Source: Patescibacteria group bacterium
Lineage (GTDB): Bacteria; Patescibacteria; Microgenomatia; Daviesbacterales; UBA10151
Assembly: GCA_023380995.1 (NCBI GenBank)
Contig: JAMCTD010000054.1
Span: 1 to 6,398 of the forward strand
DNA: 6,398 bases
Reading direction: 5' to 3'
This document shows, piece by piece, positions 1 to 6,018 of this stretch; within the stretch, counting starts at the first letter, position 1; each line of letters starts with the position of its first letter. The position numbers and the translations under genes were made by a program. The notes under the pieces are model-generated. The model did no database searches. It was not told the origin of the DNA and saw only the letters and a program-made list of their open reading frames with translations.

Positions 1-1233
1 TTTCTGGCAAAACAATTATTTAAAAGCGGAAAGTTTGGCTTGCTTGCAGCAATATTCCTGGCTTTAATGCCTGCCCATTTTATTCAAAGCAGGATTCTGC
101 TAGATAATCTTTTTCCCATACCATTTGTTTTAGGTTGGATGCTGCTTTTGTATTTATTTGTTTCCAAGCAAAAGTTAATCTTTTTATTTCTATCAGCACT
201 TTTATTGGGAATTGGTATTCACAGCTATCATGCTACCAAAATAATGATGCCTATATATCTTATTATCACTATTTTTGTTACCCTGATTAAATATAAAGGA
301 AGAAAAGTAGTAGTTTTGATCCCTTTAATTGCTTTTATTTTACCCTTATTACCCTTAATATCTTGGTTATCAAAATACCCAGATACCTTAACGGACCAAG
401 TCCGTTATACAGGATTATACGACACAAGGTTAAGTCCTATTCAGGGACTGATGACTTTATTAAAACCTGAAATAATTAGCCAAAGATTTGGAGTATATAT
501 GAGATATTTTGATCCGGTCTTTTTGTTTTTTAAAGGCGACTCAAGTTTGATTCACTCTACAGGAAAAATCGGAATATTCCTTCTCCCTTTTATTTTCTTA
601 CTGCCTTTAGGTATATACCAGGCTTTGAAAAATAGAAATTGGTTTAACATTCTTTTAGTAACCGGGTTTCTTACGGCGCCATTTGCCGCCTCATTTGTGG
701 GTAATGAATCCCGGGCCTCAAAAGAGTTGTTTATTTTGCCATTTGCCAGCTTACTTGTCACTCTGGCTATTAAATCTTTACTGGAAGGTAATAAAAAGTT
801 AAAGCTTTTATCTTTACTACTTATTATTATTTGTTTTATACAATTTGGGTATTTTCTAAGTGATTATTTTGGCGCTTATAGAGCGAGATCATATGTTTGG
901 TTTGATTATGATATTTTAGGAATGCAGGATACAGTATTATCTTTGGAAAATACCAAACCTGCAACTGCAATTTATTTTGACAACAGGATTTACTACTATA
1001 CAGACAGATATTGGAAATTTGATCTAATAAAACACAAGAGGGAAACTCTTCTTCAAAAAACTTTCTTTTTTGATCCTTTACTGGAAAATTATGCTAGTTT
1101 TAGACCAAATAGTATTATTGTCTTCCGTTTTGATCATACCAATAATTTAGTAATACAAAACTCCTCTTTAAAATTAGTTAAAACTATTTTAGAACCAGAC
1201 AATAAAGTAAGCTTTTACATTTATAAGAACTAA
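1..1233 (+). CDS. GT-C family membrane glycosyltransferase (PMT/ArnT-like), 5'-truncated
   Basis: The frame is open from base 1, so the gene begins left of the window; 410 residues of its C-terminal part are present. An internal TTG at 40 is unlikely to be the true start, because the 13 codons before it read as natural protein in the same frame. Several hydrophobic helices come first, with an SRILLDN segment between early helices, an HSYHATK stretch, and a long loop with RYTGLYDTR and MRYFDPVFLFFKGDSS. More helices follow, then a soluble C-terminal domain of about 120 residues. This layout matches PMT_2/GT39-type enzymes, which move a sugar from a polyprenyl-phosphate carrier to a lipid, glycan or protein on the outer face of the membrane. 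The catalytic acidic residue of GT-C enzymes normally lies in the first extracytoplasmic loop, which is outside the window, so activity cannot be judged. The substrate is unknown. The next gene, of similar architecture, starts 13 bp downstream, suggesting one operon. Confidence 0.78.
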   Translation, partial: FLAKQLFKSGKFGLLAAIFLALMPAHFIQSRILLDNLFPIPFVLGWMLLLYLFVSKQKLIFLFLSALLLGIGIHSYHATKIMMPIYLIITIFVTLIKYKGRKVVVLIPLIAFILPLLPLISWLSKYPDTLTDQVRYTGLYDTRLSPIQGLMTLLKPEIISQRFGVYMRYFDPVFLFFKGDSSLIHSTGKIGIFLLPFIFLLPLGIYQALKNRNWFNILLVTGFLTAPFAASFVGNESRASKELFILPFASLLVTLAIKSLLEGNKKLKLLSLLLIIICFIQFGYFLSDYFGAYRARSYVWFDYDILGMQDTVLSLENTKPATAIYFDNRIYYYTDRYWKFDLIKHKRETLLQKTFFFDPLLENYASFRPNSIIVFRFDHTNNLVIQNSSLKLVKTILEPDNKVSFYIYKN

Positions 1234-1246
1234 TAAGTAATAAAAA

Positions 1247-2989
1247 ATGATTATAGCCTTAATCCTGTTTTTGATAGCCTCGCTGATTTTTACTTTTCCA
1301 CTTTTATTGAACCTAAATAATATTATTTCGAATTATGGTGTTGGTGATGGTTATTTGTATATTTGGAATGCGTACATTTTTTGGCATGAGTTATTATCCG
1401 GTAACAACCCTTTTATGACCAAGATGGTGTTATACCCGATTGGAGTTAACTTAGCTTTTCATGATTATTCTCCTTTAACAAACTTATTTTTAGGAATTTT
1501 TAAGAGTAATTTAGTTGTTGGAATGAATGTAATGATTCTACTTGCTTTTACCATGGCTAGTTTTTCAACTTTTCTGTTAATCAAACTAATAACTAAAAAT
1601 TACCTATTATCCATTATTGCAGGTTTAATTTACGGGTTTAGTCCCATTATGTTCTCTTATCTTTCAGTAGAACATTATTATTATCTTTTTGCCGCTCCTT
1701 ATTTACCTTTAGGGATTTTATTTACACTGCAGTTTTGGCAAAAAAAGAAGTTAGTTTATTTTCTTGCAGTTATATTAATGTTTTGGCTGGTATTTTTTAC
1801 TTCGTACTATATGGCAATGGTTTATATAATAACTACTACAACAATTTTTTTAACAAAGGGATTAATTCTCATTATTAAAAACAGAAACCTACCGCTTCTA
1901 ATAAAATTTAAATCGCCTCTTACTTTGCTGGTTCTTTTTATTCTCTTGCCGATGTTGTTTCTTTTTTTGTTTGTTTTTAACATTGGAGATTTTAAAAAGT
2001 ACAGAGTTACAGAAAGTCTAAGTATTAATACTTGCAATGCGGACCTTGCGGGTTATTTGATCCCCAACCAAAATGTTTCTTACTTACAAAATATTTCGTT
2101 GCAACTTGCAAACAGATTAGGTTATAAACCAAGAGTTGATACACAATCCTATTACCTGGGGCTATTATACCTAGCTTTGGCAATAATAGCTGTTATAAAG
2201 TTTAGAAAAAATAGCGATATTGTATCTGTTGGTATTGCAGGGTTACTAATTTTATTACTCTCTTCAGGGACCAGAATTCAAATCGGTAGCCTTACTATAC
2301 TTGAAGGAACGCTGTCTCCTTTTTACTGGTTTTCTAAGTTACCCTTTATGAGTTTTATTGGTTGCCCTATCCGTTTTCCGATAGTTGTTTTATTATCAGT
2401 TCTTTTTTTGAGTTTCTTTTTGATAAACAAGCTTATAGATAAATACAAATTATCAAATATACTGATTTGTTCATTGCTTTTGGTGTTATTTTTCTTGGAA
2501 TTTGGAATACCAAAAATTCACCTTGCTTCTACTAAGACCCCAAAAGTTTACGAGATAGTTGCTCAAACTAATGACAACTCAACGGTTTTAGAGCTTCCTT
2601 CTGGCCTAACAGAAGGGTATGGGCGTTTTGGTTTTGATTATTCAATATCTGGACTACATGGTATGCAAATGTATTGGCAAACCGTCTACCAGAAACCACG
2701 GATTGGCGGGTATTTTTCCAGGATTCCTAAGACTGCATATCAATTTTTTCAAGGGGAACCAATTATTTCTGATATATTTAAAATGACAGATTATGATAGT
2801 TTGCCAATCAACAAAAAGTTTAGTCAGGAAGAAGTAGAGAAATTTATCAAGAAATTTAATATTAGGTATATAGTTTTTTCTCCCAATGGAAGACAAAATG
2901 AGTATTTAGTTACTATGGAAAAATTACTTCAAAATCTTCAGTACAAAAAAATATATGATGAAGGTTTTGTTTTACTAAACTTATATTAG
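1247..2989 (+). CDS. multi-pass membrane protein, probable GT-C-like glycosyltransferase
   Basis: This 580-residue protein has an N-terminal membrane anchor (about residues 1-22), then a loop with GDGYLYIWNAYIFW (Asp34) and LYPIGVNLAFHDYSP (Asp73). Around ten hydrophobic segments follow to about residue 425, then a soluble C-terminal domain. That domain carries STVLELPSG (about 444-452) and a GGYFSRIP stretch (about 488-495), which I associate with large uncharacterised GT-C/YfhO-like membrane proteins often found in glycan-synthesis regions. The acidic residues in the first loop fit the GT-C pattern, but no donor or acceptor can be named. The start is ATG at 1247, 13 bp after the previous stop, with only A/T-rich sequence and no Shine-Dalgarno motif upstream. 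It ends 64 bp before the tail of the convergent methyltransferase gene; I see no strong hairpin-plus-T-run terminator in that gap. Membrane nature is certain; the glycosyltransferase assignment is moderate. Confidence 0.75.
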   Translation: MIIALILFLIASLIFTFPLLLNLNNIISNYGVGDGYLYIWNAYIFWHELLSGNNPFMTKMVLYPIGVNLAFHDYSPLTNLFLGIFKSNLVVGMNVMILLAFTMASFSTFLLIKLITKNYLLSIIAGLIYGFSPIMFSYLSVEHYYYLFAAPYLPLGILFTLQFWQKKKLVYFLAVILMFWLVFFTSYYMAMVYIITTTTIFLTKGLILIIKNRNLPLLIKFKSPLTLLVLFILLPMLFLFLFVFNIGDFKKYRVTESLSINTCNADLAGYLIPNQNVSYLQNISLQLANRLGYKPRVDTQSYYLGLLYLALAIIAVIKFRKNSDIVSVGIAGLLILLLSSGTRIQIGSLTILEGTLSPFYWFSKLPFMSFIGCPIRFPIVVLLSVLFLSFFLINKLIDKYKLSNILICSLLLVLFFLEFGIPKIHLASTKTPKVYEIVAQTNDNSTVLELPSGLTEGYGRFGFDYSISGLHGMQMYWQTVYQKPRIGGYFSRIPKTAYQFFQGEPIISDIFKMTDYDSLPINKKFSQEEVEKFIKKFNIRYIVFSPNGRQNEYLVTMEKLLQNLQYKKIYDEGFVLLNLY

Positions 2990-3053
2990 CTTTATTATTA
3001 GGCTATAATGTTTTACAGTTTACCGCAGAGTAGTCCGTTGAGCAGAAAAAGTA

Positions 3054-3695
3054 CTATTTATGTAGTATAAAGGTTACTTCCATCCCCAAGTGAGTGAAGA
3101 ATTTTTGTTTAATTTTCAAACCTGATTTTTTAATAATTTTCTCAAGATCATTATGATGAAACGGATGCAGGTGTGCTCCTTGCCAAACTTTTCCAGTAGT
3201 ATTTTCCCAAATGTGCCAGACTAACCTAAAAAGAAAGTTTCCTGAATCCATAGAAACAATACTAATACCACCAGGTTTTAAAACCCTTTTTATTTCCCGC
3301 AAAGCAGTTGAGGGATCTTCTACGTGTTCTATGGTTTCGTAAAAAATGATTAGGTCAAAAGCGTTATTTTTAAATGGTAATTTTTCAGCAAAACCAATTT
3401 GGAAATTGATATCAGGGTATCTTTTTTTTGCAAAGTTTATCGCTTTGCTGTAAACGTCTACACCATGGTATTTTGCTTGGGGGTAATTTTTAGCAATTTC
3501 TGAGAGCATATATCCGCTGGCACAGCCAATATCCAAACAGTTTTGGAATTTATGTTGTTTTAATATTTTTTTGGCAGAAGTTATTTTAAAATAATGCCAA
3601 GTTTTTTGAAAAAAATTTGTTTTTGTCCCTTTTTGATAATAATCCACTGGAACTTTTTCCCAGATAGTGCTTAGCTTGTGTGTTTTGTTTTTCAT
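3054..3695 (-). CDS. class I SAM-dependent methyltransferase
   Basis: This is a 213-residue protein with the class I Rossmann fold. Motif I is CLDIGCASG (residues 53-61), which binds S-adenosylmethionine. The acidic residue after strand 2 is in GVDVYSKA (Asp80). GFAEKLPFKNNAFDLIIFYETIEHVEDP (101-128) is the usual motif II/III region of the Methyltransf_11/UbiE/UbiG-like group, followed by LKPGG (139-143). The N-terminal segment with VPVDYYQKG and the C-terminal HPFHHNDLEKIIKKSGLK stretch resemble small-molecule or glycolipid methyltransferases, but the substrate cannot be told. I chose the ATG at 3695. The frame stays open to an ATG at 3827, but the extra 44 residues would run antisense through the start of miaA and look unlike the family. 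The gene is alone on its strand, convergent with the glycosyltransferase pair and divergent from miaA. No Shine-Dalgarno sequence is visible. Confidence 0.9.
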   Translation of the reverse strand: MKNKTHKLSTIWEKVPVDYYQKGTKTNFFQKTWHYFKITSAKKILKQHKFQNCLDIGCASGYMLSEIAKNYPQAKYHGVDVYSKAINFAKKRYPDINFQIGFAEKLPFKNNAFDLIIFYETIEHVEDPSTALREIKRVLKPGGISIVSMDSGNFLFRLVWHIWENTTGKVWQGAHLHPFHHNDLEKIIKKSGLKIKQKFFTHLGMEVTFILHK

Positions 3696-3757
3696 TTTAA
3701 TCAATGATATATTAAAACGGTCAAAACGCAAGTATTTACCTGGTTTAAAATAATAAA
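3696..3757. promoter_or_regulatory. divergent promoter region between the methyltransferase gene and miaA
   Basis: These 62 bp must hold the start signals for both divergent genes unless transcription enters from further away. On the plus strand TAAAAT (3746-3751) is a good -10 box ending 6 bp before the miaA ATG; it is identical to the -10 of rnpB in this window. On the minus strand TATCAT (plus positions 3704-3709) lies 16 bp from a weak -35 TTGCGT (3726-3731), 8 bp before the methyltransferase ATG. Both would give leaderless or nearly leaderless mRNAs. The -35 matches are poor, so this is tentative. Confidence 0.3.
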
Positions 3758-4738
3758 ATGAAGAAACTACTGGTTGTTTTAGGTCCGACGGCAACTGGTA
3801 AAACTGATGCAGCTTTAAGGGTAGCAAAGAAATTTAATGGTGAGTTGGTTGCTTGTGATTCGAGACAAGTTTATCAGGGGTTGGATATAGGTACTGGTAA
3901 ATTGCCTGGCAGAAAGGTGGAGATAAAGAAAGATCATGGGTTTTGGGAGATGAATGGTATCAGAGTTTGGATGTATGATGTGGCAGATTTAAAGGAGCAA
4001 TATACAGTTGCAGATTATGTAAAAGAAGCAAATAAAATAATAGAAGAAATTTTAGCAAGAGGAAAATTACCCATTATAGTAGGCGGTACAGGTTTATACT
4101 TAAGAGCGTTACTGGAAGGTTTGCCAAATCTAAAAATTCCAATAGATGAGAAATTAAGATCAGGACTTGTAAGTTTAACACTGGAGCAACTTCAACAAGA
4201 GTTACACAAACTAGATATTAGAAAATTGCAAAGCTTAAATGAGTCAGACAAGAAAAATCCCAGAAGATTGATTAGGGCTATAGAGATGATATTAAATCAA
4301 AATTCAAAATTCAAAATTCAAAATTACAATTTACAATTTAAAATAGAAGATACTAATTATTTGAAAATTGGGTTAACAGCTTCAAGAGAAATAATTTATA
4401 GAAGAATAAATAAAAAGGCTGAAGAGTGGGTAAGTGAAGGAATTGTTAAAGAGGTTGGACAATTAATTAAACACGGTGTAAGTAAAGAAAGAATTAAACA
4501 ATTGGGATTGTTTCTATGGATTCTGATTGAATATTTGGATAAAGAAATATCTTTGCAACAAATGATAGAAAAAATGCAAAATAAGGTCAGGCAATATGCA
4601 AAACGTCAGATAACCTGGTTTAAAAAAGAAAAAAATACTTATTGGTTTGATATAGCAGATGCAGATTATCTTATTAGATTAGAAAATATGGTAGCTAAAT
4701 GGTATGATAGCCATACAACATATGCCGCAAAAGATTGA
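3758..4738 (+). CDS. miaA: tRNA dimethylallyltransferase MiaA
   Basis: MiaA transfers a dimethylallyl group from dimethylallyl diphosphate to N6 of A37 in tRNAs reading UNN codons, the first step toward ms2i6A. The 326 residues show the P-loop GPTATGKT (9-16), the DSRQVYQGLDIGTGK motif (34-48; Asp34 is the family's catalytic base), PIIVGGTGLYLRALLEGL (105-122), the NPRRLIRAIE helix (167-176) and the C-terminal RQYAKRQITWFKK block (278-290). Length is normal for the family. Two oddities: residues 180-196 are encoded by a tandem heptamer repeat and are low-complexity (N/Q/K/F/I); and residues 249-255 read LGLFLWI where relatives usually have LGLEYR or LGYKE-type sequence. The ATG at 3758 puts the P-loop at the usual distance from the N-terminus. 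The 3' end overlaps the transporter gene, suggesting co-transcription. Confidence 0.95.
   Translation: MKKLLVVLGPTATGKTDAALRVAKKFNGELVACDSRQVYQGLDIGTGKLPGRKVEIKKDHGFWEMNGIRVWMYDVADLKEQYTVADYVKEANKIIEEILARGKLPIIVGGTGLYLRALLEGLPNLKIPIDEKLRSGLVSLTLEQLQQELHKLDIRKLQSLNESDKKNPRRLIRAIEMILNQNSKFKIQNYNLQFKIEDTNYLKIGLTASREIIYRRINKKAEEWVSEGIVKEVGQLIKHGVSKERIKQLGLFLWILIEYLDKEISLQQMIEKMQNKVRQYAKRQITWFKKEKNTYWFDIADADYLIRLENMVAKWYDSHTTYAAKD
4297..4339 (+). repeat. tandem heptamer repeat inside miaA
   Basis: Four exact head-to-tail copies of TCAAAAT occupy 4297-4324, followed by the related tail TACAATTTACAATTT (4325-4339). Because 7 is not a multiple of 3, the copies are read in successive frames and give the peptide SKFKIQNYNLQF. 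Similar AAATTCAAAATTC-type arrays are, to my knowledge, common as dispersed short repeats in CPR and cyanobacterial genomes. Gain or loss of a single unit would shift the frame of miaA. Confidence 0.85.
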
Positions 4739-5690
4739 TATTTCACATAAAACTATTATCTTTACAGCCCTTTTTATATTGGCGCTTTGGATAACTTATT
4801 TAATCCGTGATCTTTTGATAATTTTATTTGTGGCAGTGATTTTTGTATCAGCGCTTGCACCTTTGGTGAAGTTCTTAGTCAAATTAAAATTGCCAAAGAT
4901 TTTAAGCATAGCTATCACCTACATTATTATAATAGCCATTATTGCAGTGATAATTATTAGTATAGTACCTACTTTAGTTGAACAAAGTAGTAGGTTGATA
5001 GTGGCAGCTCCAGGACTTTTAGCTCAATTTTTTAATATTACAAACCTTGATAAATCAGTTTTTTCTTCTGAGTTAACATCAATATCCAGAAACCTTTTTT
5101 CAGTTACATTGTCTTTATTTGATAATTTATTGGCCATAATATTTGTATTGGTAATAACTTTTTATTTGCTGCTGGAGAGGGAGAAATTAGAGAGCCGTAT
5201 CGCATCATTATTTAAGAATAAAGAAGATAGAGTGGGAAAATTAATTGTAAAAATTGAAGAAAGATTGGGAGCGTGGTTGCAAGGACAGTTAATTTTAAGC
5301 CTGGTAATAGGTATTTTGTCCTATATTGGTCTTACTATTTTAAGTATTCCGTTTGCTTTACCTTTGGCCATGATAGCTGGAATTATGGAAGTAATACCTG
5401 TAATAGGTCCGATAATTTCTGCATTACCAGCCATATTTATTGCATTAACTATCTCTCCTGTTTTAAGTATAGGTGTGGCAGCAATGTTTTTTGTAATTCA
5501 ACAGATGGAAGGTCATTTGATAGTGCCTCAGGTAATGAAAAGGGCAGTTGGTTTAAACCCTTTGATAGTAATTTTAGCAATTGCGATTGGTGGGAGGTTG
5601 TTAGGTATAGCTGGTGCTTTACTGGCAGTCCCAATGGCAGTGGTTATACAAATTATAGCTACAGAAATAATTGAAGGAAAAAGAGTTTAG
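4722..5690 (+). CDS. AI-2E family transporter (PerM/YdiK-like permease)
   Basis: This is an integral membrane protein of 322 residues from the ATG at 4722. Paired helices (about 11-45 and 58-84) come first, then an extracytoplasmic stretch (about 85-130), a helix near 131-151, a charged cytoplasmic segment (LEREKLESR...KNKEDR), and the conserved C-terminal half. That half contains RLGAWLQGQ (181-189), MEVIPVIGP (222-230), QQMEGHLIVPQVM (260-272), VGLNPLIVILA (276-286) and GIAGALLAVPMA (295-306), the signature of the AI-2E/UPF0118 family. Members include the quorum-signal exporter TqsA and Na+/H+ antiporters; the substrate cannot be inferred here. An in-frame ATG at 4704 would add six residues (MIAIQH). 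I prefer 4722 because MPQKIDISHKTIIF matches the N-terminus I expect for relatives. Either start overlaps the miaA end (17 or 35 bp), pointing to translational coupling. It ends 19 bp from the convergent rnpB 3' end. Confidence 0.92.
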   Translation: MPQKIDISHKTIIFTALFILALWITYLIRDLLIILFVAVIFVSALAPLVKFLVKLKLPKILSIAITYIIIIAIIAVIIISIVPTLVEQSSRLIVAAPGLLAQFFNITNLDKSVFSSELTSISRNLFSVTLSLFDNLLAIIFVLVITFYLLLEREKLESRIASLFKNKEDRVGKLIVKIEERLGAWLQGQLILSLVIGILSYIGLTILSIPFALPLAMIAGIMEVIPVIGPIISALPAIFIALTISPVLSIGVAAMFFVIQQMEGHLIVPQVMKRAVGLNPLIVILAIAIGGRLLGIAGALLAVPMAVVIQIIATEIIEGKRV

Positions 5691-5709
5691 TTGTATAAAA
5701 TAATATTTG

Positions 5710-5976
5710 CCTAGGAAGATAGTAAGCCAGATTCTGTTTTAAGATAATCATTTATCTGATGCTCCTGATTTCAACAAATGGACAAGCAGTCCTGTTGGTT
5801 CTAGGATTGCAGCGGGGAGGATTGCCACGTTTCACCCGAGCATGACCCCGGTTCGTCACTGTTGCTCTATACTAGCGGTTGCCCGTGCCGGCTTACACCG
5901 GCCACCCTGCTTTATGCTGTCTGGACTTTCCTATATATTCATAAAACTGAACATATCGATTATCCTTCTTCCTAGG
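5710..5976 (-). ncRNA. rnpB: RNase P RNA (bacterial class A-like, compact)
   Basis: This is the catalytic RNA that removes 5' leaders from pre-tRNAs. Read on the minus strand it has the universal GGAAAGUCC block (around 5922-5931), GCAACAGUGACGAA, GGUGAAACG, CUGCUUG, and the 3' ACAGAAUCUGGCUUAC block (5722-5737). Secondary structure supports it. P1 is ten perfect pairs (5967-5976 with 5710-5719). P2 is nine pairs with one G-U (5958-5966 with 5741-5749). P3 is a nine-pair hairpin (5933-5956). The CCAGA/UCUGG pairing forms part of P4. The length of about 267 nt is well below the roughly 350-400 nt usual for class A; the P12-P16 part is much reduced, and I cannot find a clear L15 GGU motif for tRNA CCA binding. 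Ends are set by P1 and by the promoter upstream. The gene is convergent with the transporter and divergent from comM. Confidence 0.95.
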
Positions 5977-5983
5977 CATGTAT

Positions 5984-6012
5984 ATTTTACTATATAATGA
6001 TTTGGGGGTCAA
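5984..6012 (-). promoter_or_regulatory. rnpB promoter
   Basis: On the minus strand, a -35 TTGACC (plus positions 6007-6012) is separated by exactly 17 bp from a -10 TAAAAT (5984-5989). Seven bases later comes the C at 5976, the first base of the P1 stem. Matches are 5 of 6 at each box, with ideal spacing and an ideal start distance, as expected for a strongly expressed stable RNA. Confidence 0.75.
5993..5998 (+). promoter_or_regulatory. possible comM -10 box
   Basis: A perfect TATAAT lies 20 bp upstream of the comM TTG start and would place the transcript start near 6005. No convincing -35 sits 16-18 bp upstream, where the sequence is the rnpB P1 region. It overlaps the spacer of the rnpB promoter on the other strand, so the two polymerases would compete for the same DNA. 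Confidence 0.4.
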
Positions 6013-6018
6013 TTTAAC

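Noticed and set aside
389..407. Perfect 8-bp stem with a 3-nt loop (TAACGGAC/GTCCGTTA)
   Set aside because: It lies in the middle of the first glycosyltransferase gene without a T-run and encodes ordinary loop residues; likely chance.
2654..2896. 80-codon minus-strand open frame inside the second membrane protein gene
   Set aside because: Antisense to a well-formed C-terminal domain, with no start signal or recognisable motif. The same applies to the minus-strand frames at 552-761, 1822-2037 and 5449-5634.
2990..3070. Possible bidirectional terminator between the convergent genes
   Set aside because: The best hairpin (TACTA/TAGTA around 3052-3067) has only five pairs, overlaps the methyltransferase stop and lacks a T-run; too weak to annotate.
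3696..3827. N-terminal extension of the methyltransferase to an ATG at 3827
   Set aside because: The extra 44 residues lie antisense to the miaA P-loop coding region and to the divergent promoter region, and do not resemble methyltransferase sequence; ATG at 3695 gives a normal N-terminus.
4297..4339. CRISPR-like repeats in miaA
   Set aside because: The units are 7 bp, directly adjacent with no spacers, and lie inside a conserved coding frame.
5273..5674. 133-codon open frame on the plus strand inside the transporter gene
   Set aside because: It lies in another frame of a clearly conserved gene, is rich in Cys, Ser, Asn and Tyr, and has no recognisable motif; it is a shadow frame.
5691..5709. 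Rho-independent terminator for rnpB or the transporter gene
   Set aside because: The P1 stem is followed on the minus strand by mixed A/T sequence rather than a U-run, and no separate hairpin fits in 19 bp.
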